Positions 26,518-34,645 of a DNA stretch of 64,000 bases are shown here, one piece after another. The notes below the pieces were generated by a model that was given only the letters and a program-made list of their open reading frames with translations, did no database searches and was not told the origin of the DNA. The position numbers were made by a program, and so were the translations under genes. The DNA is from RGIG3178 sp942492795 (GTDB taxonomy: Bacteria; Bacillota; Clostridia; Christensenellales; QAND01): positions 1,984,001 to 2,048,000 of the forward strand of contig OW818639.1 of NCBI GenBank assembly GCA_942492795.1, given 5' to 3'. The stretch's first letter is position 1; every line of letters begins with the position of its first letter.

Positions 26518-27009
26518 TTACACCTCCTCGGGCAAATCAAGCTGTTTTAAAACCGAAAACGCGTTGTCTGACGCCGCTTGACATCCGCACTCGCTTTCGT
26601 TTTTGTCTGCCCCGCATTGAGGGCAAAGTCCTTGGCAATCCTCTTTGCACAGAACGCGCAATGGCAGCGCCATATTGGCTGCTTCGTTCAAAGCCGGATC
26701 CAGGGCAAATTCGTTGCCGGTATAGAGATAAATCTCATCATCTTCTGCGGCATATTCCCTGGCAAACCGCTCCTCAAACGGGATGGATAGACCGACGGAT
26801 GTCGGTTTCAGGCATCTGGCGCATGGTGTGCTGCAAGAAATGTCCAATGTTCCGGATATATGGAACAGGCCATCTCCCAGGCACTGACACTCACCAGAAA
26901 ATATTGCGGGCTTTAACAGCGCAAATTCCTCTGGCAAATCAAGCGCAACTTCACCGTTAAGCGGAACGGGTTTTTCCTGAATGCTTGCCTGGCGAACATG
27001 AACGATCAT
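26518..27009 (-). CDS. yceD: YceD family (DUF177) protein
   Basis: About 163 residues. DUF177 proteins lie upstream of rpmF and are linked to 23S rRNA accumulation in plants and bacteria. Cysteine pairs are seen in CSTPCARC and, near the C-terminus, in CKEDCQGLCPQCG, suggesting metal binding. The start chosen is the ATG at 27009 with AAAGG 9 nt upstream; an ATG nine bases earlier abuts that site with no spacing. It is transcribed from a consensus promoter just after ackA. Confidence 0.9.
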   Translation of the reverse strand: MIVHVRQASIQEKPVPLNGEVALDLPEEFALLKPAIFSGECQCLGDGLFHISGTLDISCSTPCARCLKPTSVGLSIPFEERFAREYAAEDDEIYLYTGNEFALDPALNEAANMALPLRVLCKEDCQGLCPQCGADKNESECGCQAASDNAFSVLKQLDLPEEV

Positions 27010-27034
27010 AAAAATCATCCTTTCGCATCATTGG

Positions 27035-27063
27035 ATTATACTGGCCGATATGCGCTTTGTCAA
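27035..27063 (-). promoter_or_regulatory. Consensus sigma-A promoter for yceD-rpmF
   Basis: A perfect TTGACA (27058-27063), 17-nt spacer, TATAAT (27035-27040) on the minus strand, 7 bp after the ackA stop. Among the strongest-looking promoters in the window, fitting a ribosomal-protein transcript. Confidence 0.88.
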
Positions 27064-27069
27064 GGAAGA

Positions 27070-28251
27070 TTAGCAAAGCGTCTTGGTATCCTTGGCGATC
27101 ATCATCTCTTCATCCGTCGGGATGACGAAAACCCTGACCTTGCTTTCCGATTTCGTAATTTCGCGATAGCCGCGCCCATTGTTCGCTTCTTCGTCGAAGT
27201 CGATACCCATAAACGCCAGGTCTTTGAGAATCCGGGCGCGCATGGAGATATCGTTTTCACCGATACCCGCCGTAAACACGACGCAATCCAATCCGCCCAT
27301 CGCAGCCGCATAGGAACCGATGTATTTCTGGATCCTGTAGCCGAACACCTCAAGCGCCAGTTCCGCGCGCACATTGCCCTCATCGGCAGCAGCCGTCAGG
27401 TCGCGGAAATCGCTTGAAACACCGGAAATGCCAAGCACACCGCTCTTCTTGTTGAGATAATCGTCTATCTCGTCGATGGTCATACCGGTCTTTCCCATCA
27501 GGAATTTGATGATGGCAGGGTCCATGTCTCCACAGCGTGTCCCCATGACCAGTCCTTCAAGAGGCGTTAATCCCATGGACGTATCCACGCATTTTCCGTC
27601 TTTGATGGCGGCAATGCTGGATCCGTTGCCCAAATGGCAGGTGACTATCCTGGTTCCCTCTGCGCCGCCCAATATCTCCGCCGCTTTTTCGGAAACGTAG
27701 CGGTGGGAAGTTCCGTGGAATCCATATCGGCGCACCTTGTTGTTCTGATATGCTTCGTAGGGCAGACCATAAATGTATGCCTTTGACGGCATTGTCTGAT
27801 GGAACGCGGTATCGAATACCGCCACCTGGGCAACACCGGGCATAGCCGCCATGCACGCCTTGATACCCATGATGTTGGCCGGGTTATGCAGCGGTGCAAG
27901 GTCGACGTAATCCTCAATGGCCTGAAGCACATCCTGTGTGATCAACTGCGATGCAGAGAAACTTTCACCGCCATGCACCACGCGGTGACCAACGGCGTTG
28001 ATTTCCTTCAGGCTTTTCACAACGCCGTACCCGCTGTCCGTCAACGCTGCGATGACGAGCGCGATCGCTTCGTTGTGGTCACGGATGATGTCCTTCTCCA
28101 TGGTTATTTCTTTGCTTCCGCGATGCTTGAGCACGCTGTTCGGGATGCCGATGCGTTCCACGAGACCTTTTGCCAGAACAGCTTCGGTATCCATATCAAC
28201 CAATTGATACTTCAAACTCGAACTGCCGGCGTTGATAACAAGTATATTCAA
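27070..28251 (-). CDS. ackA: Acetate kinase
   Basis: Makes ATP and acetate from acetyl-phosphate. It opens MNILVINAGSSSLKYQ; GFHGTSHRYVSEKA and VFTAGIGENDISMR are ASKHA-fold signatures. It is 393 aa, full length. It lies 9 bp after pta, forming the substrate-level phosphorylation pair acetyl-CoA to acetyl-phosphate to acetate. No separate promoter is seen. Confidence 0.98.
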   Translation of the reverse strand: MNILVINAGSSSLKYQLVDMDTEAVLAKGLVERIGIPNSVLKHRGSKEITMEKDIIRDHNEAIALVIAALTDSGYGVVKSLKEINAVGHRVVHGGESFSASQLITQDVLQAIEDYVDLAPLHNPANIMGIKACMAAMPGVAQVAVFDTAFHQTMPSKAYIYGLPYEAYQNNKVRRYGFHGTSHRYVSEKAAEILGGAEGTRIVTCHLGNGSSIAAIKDGKCVDTSMGLTPLEGLVMGTRCGDMDPAIIKFLMGKTGMTIDEIDDYLNKKSGVLGISGVSSDFRDLTAAADEGNVRAELALEVFGYRIQKYIGSYAAAMGGLDCVVFTAGIGENDISMRARILKDLAFMGIDFDEEANNGRGYREITKSESKVRVFVIPTDEEMMIAKDTKTLC

Positions 28252-28260
28252 AATATCCTC

Positions 28261-29256
28261 CTATTTTACGGCTTGCGCTTGCACTACCGTGATGGCAATA
28301 ACCTTCATGACATCGTCTGCAACACAGCCGCGGGACAGATCGTTCACAGGCTTGGCAAGACCCTGTACGATTGGGCCCAATGCTTCCGCTTTGGCAAGGC
28401 GCTGAACGAGTTTATATCCGATATTGCCTGCGTCAAGATCCGGAAACACAAGGACGTTTGCCTTCCCCGCAACCGGGCTGCCGGGCGCTTTGCTGGCGCT
28501 GACCGAAGGAACAACCGCCGCATCCACCTGCAGTTCGCCGTCAAGTTTCAATTCCGGCGCAGCCAGCTTGGCGATCCTCGTCGCCTCGATCACCTTGTCG
28601 ACATCCGGATGGGATGCGCTGCCCTTGGTTGAGAACGACAGCATGGCGATGACGGGATCCATCTCGCAGAGAAACTCTGCGGTTCCGGCGCTTGCCAGCG
28701 CAATCGCTGCCAACTCTTCGGCGGTTGGGTTCATCATCATGCCGCTGTCTGCAAATATAAAGGTACCGTTATGACCCATGGAGGCATCCGGTACCGTCAT
28801 GACGAAAAATGCTGAAACAATGCTGATTCCCTGCCTGGCTTTGATAATCTGCAATGCGGGACGAAGCAGATCTCCCGTGGAATGTGCTGCGCCGCCGACC
28901 ATGCCGTCGGCATAACCGAGTTTGAGCATCATCACGCCATAATACAGCTCATCCTTAACGGTCTCTTTCGCCTGTTCGGGAGTCATCCCCTTGCTCTTGC
29001 GCAATTCATAGAGCGCATCGGCAAATTCATCCAGTTTGTCGGATTTCTCAATGTCGACAAACGTTACTTTGGACAAATCAACGCCGTTTGCAATCTTCTT
29101 CGCGTCCTCTTCCTTAGCCAAGAGGATAACGTCGGCAACACCTGCGTTTGCAGCCATTCCCGCCGCCTGTACAATACGGGTATCAAAACCCTCGGGCAAA
29201 ACGATGGTGCGCTTGTCCGCTTTTGCTCTTTCCATAATTCTCTCTGAGAATGTCAA
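28261..29256 (-). CDS. pta: Phosphate acetyltransferase
   Basis: Converts acetyl-CoA to acetyl-phosphate. It is the short (331 aa) Pta typical of Firmicutes, without the N-terminal regulatory part. KADKRTIVLPEGFDTRIVQA and VFPDLDAGNIGYKLVQRLA are family stretches. The start is TTG at 29256, with AAAGGAG 9 nt upstream. It leads the pta-ackA operon. Confidence 0.97.
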   Translation of the reverse strand: MTFSERIMERAKADKRTIVLPEGFDTRIVQAAGMAANAGVADVILLAKEEDAKKIANGVDLSKVTFVDIEKSDKLDEFADALYELRKSKGMTPEQAKETVKDELYYGVMMLKLGYADGMVGGAAHSTGDLLRPALQIIKARQGISIVSAFFVMTVPDASMGHNGTFIFADSGMMMNPTAEELAAIALASAGTAEFLCEMDPVIAMLSFSTKGSASHPDVDKVIEATRIAKLAAPELKLDGELQVDAAVVPSVSASKAPGSPVAGKANVLVFPDLDAGNIGYKLVQRLAKAEALGPIVQGLAKPVNDLSRGCVADDVMKVIAITVVQAQAVK

Positions 29257-29297
29257 TTGAATCTGCTCCTTTCAAAATAACCCCAAGCCAATTTAAT

Positions 29298-29326
29298 ATT
29301 TTAAACCATCCATATGCTATATGCAA
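29298..29326 (-). promoter_or_regulatory. Sigma-A promoter for pta-ackA
   Basis: On the minus strand TTGCAT (29321-29326), a 17-nt spacer and TAAAAT (29298-29303). The same hexamers and spacing recur at the nfnAB promoter (41336-41364). Confidence 0.75.
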
Positions 29327-29342
29327 GGTTTTCCATCCGTTG

Positions 29343-29372
29343 TTGTTATAAACCGGCTACATTTGTTATAAT
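29343..29372 (+). promoter_or_regulatory. Promoter for tmcAL
   Basis: TTGTTA (29343-29348), 18-nt spacer, TATAAT (29367-29372). It is divergent from the pta promoter, with only about 20 bp between the two elements. AGGAGGT precedes the ATG by 6 nt. Confidence 0.65.
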
Positions 29373-29390
29373 CCACGCAGGAGGTGCGAT

Positions 29391-30533
29391 ATGCGAATCG
29401 CCGGCATCCTTTGCGAGTATAACCCGTTTCATCTCGGACACCTTGAACAGATCCAAACCGTGAAAAAGAATACGAATTATTTGGTATGCCTGATGTCCGG
29501 CTCCTTTGTTCAGCGCGGTGAACCTGCTATTTACGATAAGTTCACAAGGGCGATGTGGGCGTTAAGAGGGGGCGCAGACGCTGTAATCGAACTTCCCTGC
29601 CTGTATTCGCTTCGTTCCGCCGAAGGCTTTGCATCGGGCGGGATGCGCATGTTCGATGCAATGGGCATCGATACGCTCTATTTCGGAAGCGAATGTGACC
29701 TGAACTCCCTTCATGCCCTGGCGGATGTTTATGAGCAGCAACCGCCATCGTTTTTAGAATATTTTCGACTCTCGCTGCAACAGGGCTTGCCGTACGCGGC
29801 GGCAAAAGCAGCTGCGGCAAGGCATTGCCTGCCCGATTTGCCGGAAGAGGTTTTTATGCGCAATGCGGTGTTGGGCGTGGAATACCTGTTGGCATTGCGA
29901 AAGATTCGTTCATCCATCGTCCCCATAGCCCTTCCCAGGGTTGAAAACATTTCCGCTTCCAAAGCCCGGGAACTGATTACAGACCAAAAATCATTGTTGC
30001 CCGACGCCTTGTTGAAATTATTGCCGGACTTTGTGATAAGCAAACTTCCCGATCTTCGTCCCGTTACACCGTCAAAGGTTTCGGATGCGCTGTTATACAG
30101 GCTCCGAACGATGCAAAAAGATGCATTTGTCTCGCTGCCAGGACTTTCGGAAGGATTGGAAAACCGCATATACAACGCCGTTGGATCCGCGACGGATTAT
30201 GCGGAACTTCTGGCATCGGTATCACACAAGCGGATGCCGCTCGCGAGGATCAAACGGGCTTTGATGTGCGCCCTGCTGGGCATCGAATCGCAACTGATCG
30301 ACCAATACGACAACCAGAACCCCGGCTATATGCGGCTTTTAGGGCTGAGAAAGGATGCCGGAGGTCTTGTGCCAACCATCGAAGAACATTCCGGCGTTCC
30401 GGTTATCACGCAGCCCGCCCGTCATCCTTTGGATGCGATGCTGCAAAAGGAAATTCTGGCAACCGATGTGCACGCTTTGTTTGCCGGTCTTCCGGCGGGA
30501 CAGGATTTTACCAGACGGTTTACAACGCTCTGA
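29391..30533 (+). CDS. tmcAL: tRNA(Met) cytidine acetate ligase TmcAL (YlbM)
   Basis: In Bacillus, TmcAL uses acetate and ATP to form N4-acetylcytidine-34 in elongator tRNA-Met. The nucleotidyltransferase motif is CEYNPFHLGH (8-17); LMSGSFVQRGEPAIYDKF and YFGSECDLN are also typical. It is 380 aa. The gene is divergent from pta-ackA, whose product is acetate. It ends at a strong terminator lying inside the convergent lipase gene. Confidence 0.95.
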   Translation: MRIAGILCEYNPFHLGHLEQIQTVKKNTNYLVCLMSGSFVQRGEPAIYDKFTRAMWALRGGADAVIELPCLYSLRSAEGFASGGMRMFDAMGIDTLYFGSECDLNSLHALADVYEQQPPSFLEYFRLSLQQGLPYAAAKAAAARHCLPDLPEEVFMRNAVLGVEYLLALRKIRSSIVPIALPRVENISASKARELITDQKSLLPDALLKLLPDFVISKLPDLRPVTPSKVSDALLYRLRTMQKDAFVSLPGLSEGLENRIYNAVGSATDYAELLASVSHKRMPLARIKRALMCALLGIESQLIDQYDNQNPGYMRLLGLRKDAGGLVPTIEEHSGVPVITQPARHPLDAMLQKEILATDVHALFAGLPAGQDFTRRFTTL

Positions 30534-30548
30534 GAGTGCGATGTTTGT

Positions 30549-30579
30549 GTGGCCGGGATCAAACCCCGGTCACTTTTTT
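30549..30579 (+). terminator. Intrinsic terminator of tmcAL, overlapping the convergent lipase gene
   Basis: GTGGCCGGG pairs with CCCGGTCAC (9 bp with one G-U), 7-nt loop, then TTTTTT. The 3' half overlaps the last codons of the patatin-like gene on the other strand. Confidence 0.85.
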
Positions 30580-31347
30580 GATTTCATCCATTTTTTCCAT
30601 CGCGGCTTCGTAGCCCAGCCGAATGGCCTTATCGGTATCCGCCGTACTGTACTGCGCAACCGATGCAACATCCGGGATGATAAGGATATCGCTTGGCGCG
30701 CTGTCATCCTTTGCAACGAGCGCACCCATCAAATCCATCGAACGAAGGAACACATCTATGATGGAATCTCCCACTTCCGAAGGCCTGATGTGGTGCAATC
30801 CGACATCCACCGCAATGACGATATCCGCCCCCATCGCCCGCGTATAGCTTACCGGTATCGGTGCCAATACGCCGCCGTCGATGTATCGTACGCCGTCAAT
30901 TTCCTTTGGCTCAAAAACTCCCGGGATGCTCATGCTTGCGCGCACCGCAATAGCCACTTTTCCGCTATGAAACAGTTTGATGATTCCTTCATGAAGATCG
31001 GTTGCGACGCATGTAAACGGGATTTTCATTTGGTCAAAGGTGTAGTTCTTGGTCAGAAGCCGCAGCAACGCTTCAAATTTATCGCCCCGCACAAGCCCCT
31101 TTTTGGGTACGGTAAAATCCAGCAGTTCCCTGGCTTGCATCTGTGCGCAAAGCTTGGCAAATATCTGCAAATCCCCGCCGGAACAGTAGATAGAACCTAC
31201 AATAGATCCCGCTGAGCAACCGCAGATGCAGTCGATGGGAACGTTGTTTTCCTCCAGTGCCGCGATGACGCCGATATGTGCGAATCCGCGTGCCGATCCG
31301 CTTCCCAGAGCCAAGCCTACGCGAGGTCTCCGGATGATTTCACTCAT
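30559..31347 (-). CDS. Patatin-like phospholipase (RssA/YlbK type)
   Basis: A serine acyl hydrolase with a Ser-Asp dyad. The oxyanion segment GSGSARGF is at 15-22, the nucleophile Ser45 is in GCSAGS, and the aspartate is in IDGG near 160. The start chosen is the ATG at 31347 with GAGGAGGG 7 nt upstream, giving 262 aa. It lies in the ylbM-ylbJ-coaD neighbourhood, as Bacillus ylbK does. The lipid substrate is unknown. Confidence 0.9.
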   Translation of the reverse strand: MSEIIRRPRVGLALGSGSARGFAHIGVIAALEENNVPIDCICGCSAGSIVGSIYCSGGDLQIFAKLCAQMQARELLDFTVPKKGLVRGDKFEALLRLLTKNYTFDQMKIPFTCVATDLHEGIIKLFHSGKVAIAVRASMSIPGVFEPKEIDGVRYIDGGVLAPIPVSYTRAMGADIVIAVDVGLHHIRPSEVGDSIIDVFLRSMDLMGALVAKDDSAPSDILIIPDVASVAQYSTADTDKAIRLGYEAAMEKMDEIKKVTGV

Positions 31348-31398
31348 AACCAAACCCTCCTCTGAATAGGAACAAATAAAGGCAAAGGGGATGTTCCG

Positions 31399-32568
31399 AT
31401 GAGATGGAAACAATATACATGGCAGATACTTGTGGCGCTGTTTCTGGTGTTGAACATACTCTATCCGTCCCGTGCGCTCATGGGCGCCAAAGCGGGGCTG
31501 CAGATATTTCTAGAGACCGTGTTGCCTGCCCTGCTGCCTTTCTTTGCCGCCACGACCATGTTCGTTCGCTCGGGACTTGCGCACAAGCTGGCGTATGCGT
31601 TATCCCCGTTGATGCGTCCTCTGTTCCGTCTGCCCGGCGCAAGTGCTTTGGCTTTTGTGCTCTGCCTGTTTGGGGGCAATCCGAACGGATCCCGTGTGAC
31701 CTCCGAACTGTACGAACAAGGACTGTTGTCAAAGATGGAATCAGAACGCACCGTCGCCCTTGCTTCCACGGCCGGTCCGGCATTCATCTTCAGCGTCGTG
31801 ATCGGTGAACTGCTCAAAGCGCCTCAGTATGGGGCATTGCTTTGGGTCTGCCATATACTTTCCGCTATCGCGACCTGCCAGTTATCCTCACTTTTTGTAT
31901 CAAAGTCACAAATAAGCCGAGACAATAAAAAAACCGCCGTTCCCGATTCACGTCAAAGCCCGTCACAGATTTTTGTCGAAAGTGTCAGGGATTGCGCCAT
32001 ATCGCTTTGGGGGGTCGGTTCTTTCATCATCTTCTTTTCGACGTTGACGGGTTTATGCCAATCCATCGGGTTGTTTGAATTGCTGGCAAAACCTTTGGGA
32101 TATGTCATCCGTCCGCTGGGGTTTTCGTCCCAGCTAGCGGAACCTCTAATCCGGGGCATCATGGAAATAACAGACGGATGCTATGCCGTAAGCGCTGTTT
32201 CTGTGCCGATCACAGAGAAATTGCCGTTTATCTGCGCCATCATTTCCTTCGGCGGATTCAGCGCGCTGGCACAAAACTATCTTTTTGCCAAAAAATGCGG
32301 CATGCGTATCTCGCGACTGACGCTGTATTATACTATTCAGGGCTTGCTTGGTCTGTTCTTCACCACCGTCGCCGTGCGGACGGTCCCCGTGGCACAGGCG
32401 GCCTTTGCGCCGGTATATTCAACATTTGACGGGAAGATTTTAAACAGCTCTGCGTTTTTCCTTTACGCCATAGCCGTATTGATCTGCCTGGGGATTGTGT
32501 TGGGCATTATTTCAAAAGTGGCCGGTATGATCAACAGCAAACAACGTCCAACGCGTATCGATTCCTAA
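31399..32568 (+). CDS. ylbJ: Sporulation integral membrane protein YlbJ
   Basis: A polytopic protein with paired nucleoside-recognition (Gate) domains; in Bacillus it is needed in the mother cell for spore cortex formation. CLFGGNPNGSRVTSELYE and the mirrored IRGIMEITDGCYAVS mark the repeated gate motifs, with about eight hydrophobic segments. It is 389 aa. The ATG has AAAGGGG 8 nt upstream. It is divergent from the lipase gene and its end overlaps the convergent coiled-coil gene by 4 bp. Its presence suggests an endospore-forming ancestry. Confidence 0.9.
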   Translation: MRWKQYTWQILVALFLVLNILYPSRALMGAKAGLQIFLETVLPALLPFFAATTMFVRSGLAHKLAYALSPLMRPLFRLPGASALAFVLCLFGGNPNGSRVTSELYEQGLLSKMESERTVALASTAGPAFIFSVVIGELLKAPQYGALLWVCHILSAIATCQLSSLFVSKSQISRDNKKTAVPDSRQSPSQIFVESVRDCAISLWGVGSFIIFFSTLTGLCQSIGLFELLAKPLGYVIRPLGFSSQLAEPLIRGIMEITDGCYAVSAVSVPITEKLPFICAIISFGGFSALAQNYLFAKKCGMRISRLTLYYTIQGLLGLFFTTVAVRTVPVAQAAFAPVYSTFDGKILNSSAFFLYAIAVLICLGIVLGIISKVAGMINSKQRPTRIDS

Positions 32569-33026
32569 GGACGATCTACCGGCCGCTTTTCATTCATCGT
32601 CGTTAAGTTTTTGCGCACGACCTGCAGGTATTCGTTGAGATATCCTTCTACATCGTGCATAACGTCCTCCGCATAGGCCTTGGCGCTGGCACGCATCTCT
32701 CTGGCTGCTTGCTGTGCGTTTGCCATTATCTCGTTGGCTTGCTCTTTAGCAGCCACGACGATTTGGTCCTGATCGCACAATTGCTCGGCACGAAGACGCG
32801 CGTGGGAGACCAAATGCTCCGCCTGCATCTGCGCATCATCCAGGATTCGCTGTTTGTCCAAAAGCAATTGCCTGGACTGTTGGATCTCCTGCGGAAGCTC
32901 CTGACGCATATCCTCGATGATCTCCAGAATACGGTCCGGATCCATTTTGTGCATGGAGGAAAAGAGGGCTTTTGAACTCTGATCCACTTCCTCTTCCAAT
33001 TGTTCAATCAAATCAAGCAGCGACAT
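32565..33026 (-). CDS. Coiled-coil protein beside coaD (ATPase subunit H/DivIVA-like)
   Basis: 153 residues, almost wholly helical and rich in Gln, Glu, Ala and Arg. It begins MSLLDLIEQLEEEVDQSSK, and its middle resembles the V-type ATPase subunit H/E or DivIVA coiled coil. It has no membrane segment and no catalytic motif. The ATG at 33026 has GAGGAGG 5 nt upstream and lies 10 bp after coaD. Homologues are often found here in Clostridia; the function is unknown. Confidence 0.8.
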   Translation of the reverse strand: MSLLDLIEQLEEEVDQSSKALFSSMHKMDPDRILEIIEDMRQELPQEIQQSRQLLLDKQRILDDAQMQAEHLVSHARLRAEQLCDQDQIVVAAKEQANEIMANAQQAAREMRASAKAYAEDVMHDVEGYLNEYLQVVRKNLTTMNEKRPVDRP

Positions 33027-33036
33027 GGGTGCCTCC

Positions 33037-33510
33037 TCATTTCATAAATTTTCCCGCAATACGTTCGGCAACGCACTTGGGTACCAACGATTCAATATTT
33101 GCTCCATATTGGGCGACTTCCTTGACCATACTGCTGGATAAATAGCTCCATTGGGTGCTGGTCATCAAAAATATGGTGTCGATTTCTTTGGCTAAATGCT
33201 TGTTCATGTTTGCCATGGCAAATTCAGCTTCAAAATCGGAAATAGCCCGCAAGCCGCGCACGATAAATTTGGCATCCTGCTGCCGGGCAAAATCCATCAG
33301 TAAACCGTCAAACGCCATGATCTCAATATTTGGTATTTCAATGCTGGCTCGCAGCATCTCCACCCGTTCTTCGATGGAAAACAAAGGTTTCTTTGCGTTG
33401 TTCTTCAACACGGCGATGATGAGTTTGTCCGATATTTGTGCCGCTCTTGTTATTATATCCAAATGTCCGTTGGTAACCGGATCAAAACTGCCCGGATATA
33501 TCCCTATCAA
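33037..33510 (-). CDS. coaD: Phosphopantetheine adenylyltransferase
   Basis: The penultimate step of coenzyme A synthesis. The nucleotidyltransferase motif TNGH is at 13-16 in GSFDPVTNGHLD; RGLRAISDFEAEFAMANMN is highly conserved. It is 157 aa. The start is TTG at 33510, with AAAGGAGG 7 nt upstream, overlapping the rsmD stop by 4 bp. Confidence 0.97.
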   Translation of the reverse strand: MIGIYPGSFDPVTNGHLDIITRAAQISDKLIIAVLKNNAKKPLFSIEERVEMLRASIEIPNIEIMAFDGLLMDFARQQDAKFIVRGLRAISDFEAEFAMANMNKHLAKEIDTIFLMTSTQWSYLSSSMVKEVAQYGANIESLVPKCVAERIAGKFMK

Positions 33511-34058
33511 TGCTGTTCCTCCTTTGCAAAAATGGTGATGGATCGGATTCCGTAACGCTTTTGCCTGAGAATCTCCCCTCCGTCGAAGGCTTCCAAGGCC
33601 ATGGTTGACGGATGTTCACAGACGATGCAGCCATCTTCGCACAATACTTTTTTGCTTTCATTGATAGCTGTTTGATAAAAGTCCGATGCATATGGTGGAT
33701 CCAAGAAGATGATATCAAATTTTTTGTCGTTTCGCAGTAAAATTTGCAATGCGCGTAAAAAATCGTTTTGAAAGACCTCTATGTTTGCATAGCCGAGCGC
33801 ATTGGCGTTTTGCCTGGCTGCTATAACCGCTTTGCTGTCCGAATCAATAAGCACCGCCGACGCCGCACCGCGGCTGATGGCTTCCAAAGCATAGGCGCCG
33901 CTGCCGCAAAACAGATCCAGCACGTTTGCGTTTGCCACCCGGGATTGGATCATTCCAAAAACCGCTTCCCGCACAAGCGCAGAAGTTGGCCGGGTTTTTT
34001 GCCCGGACGGAACGATCAGATTCCGTCCGCGCGCCTGTCCGCCCGATATTCTTATCAT
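33507..34058 (-). CDS. rsmD: 16S rRNA (guanine-966-N2)-methyltransferase RsmD
   Basis: A Rossmann methyltransferase. It opens MIRISGGQARGRNL, with FCGSGAYALEAISRGA for SAM binding and LDPPY as the catalytic NPPY-type motif. The start chosen is the ATG at 34058, which overlaps the stop of the previous gene as ATGA, giving 183 aa. It is paired with coaD, as in most bacteria. Confidence 0.95.
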   Translation of the reverse strand: MIRISGGQARGRNLIVPSGQKTRPTSALVREAVFGMIQSRVANANVLDLFCGSGAYALEAISRGAASAVLIDSDSKAVIAARQNANALGYANIEVFQNDFLRALQILLRNDKKFDIIFLDPPYASDFYQTAINESKKVLCEDGCIVCEHPSTMALEAFDGGEILRQKRYGIRSITIFAKEEQH

Positions 34059-34645
34059 ACCGGCTTGTTCACATGCAGCGGTGTTACGCGCTTGTTGCAC
34101 AGGATAAGCCTGGTGTCGGTGCATACTGCGTCCATAGTTACATCGTGCGGCTCAAACGGTACAGCCTGCTCCATCTGCACCTCATAGCACAATCCGATTT
34201 TAATGCAGTTCAACGGCGCTAAAAAGCGGTCATAATGCCCCATCCCATGGCCCAGTCGGTGACCTTTTATATCGAATGCAACGCCCGGGACAAGCACGAG
34301 TTCGATGATGGAAGCATCCACCGCATATTGTGTGCTCGGTTCAAGCGCGCCATAGCTTGAACTGACAAGTATATCATCCCCACGGTATTCGCAAGGTACG
34401 ATGACGCCGCCAGAGACAGCGGGCAAAACCACCGTCCTCCTGCGGGCCAGCAGCAGGTCGATAAGCGGCCAAATATCCGGTTCATCCGCCATCGGCGCAA
34501 ACAGCATGACCGATTTAGCATTTTCCACTTCTTTGATTATCGCGGCGTTTTGTGTCGCCAGCATGGATTCCATCTCGCGTTCTTTCGGGGAGAGTGCCCG
34601 CAGTCTCGTCATTACCCTGTTTCTCATCGCTTGCTTTTCATTCAT
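34055..34645 (-). CDS. 5-formyltetrahydrofolate cyclo-ligase family protein
   Basis: Converts 5-formyl-THF to methenyl-THF with ATP. The signature GHRLGHGMGHYDRFL and an N-terminal basic helix (MNEKQAMRNRVMTRLRAL) are present. The start used is the ATG at 34645 with GGGAG 7 nt upstream, giving 196 aa; it overlaps the end of alr by 8 bp. It overlaps rsmD by 4 bp. Confidence 0.93.
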   Translation of the reverse strand: MNEKQAMRNRVMTRLRALSPKEREMESMLATQNAAIIKEVENAKSVMLFAPMADEPDIWPLIDLLLARRRTVVLPAVSGGVIVPCEYRGDDILVSSSYGALEPSTQYAVDASIIELVLVPGVAFDIKGHRLGHGMGHYDRFLAPLNCIKIGLCYEVQMEQAVPFEPHDVTMDAVCTDTRLILCNKRVTPLHVNKPV

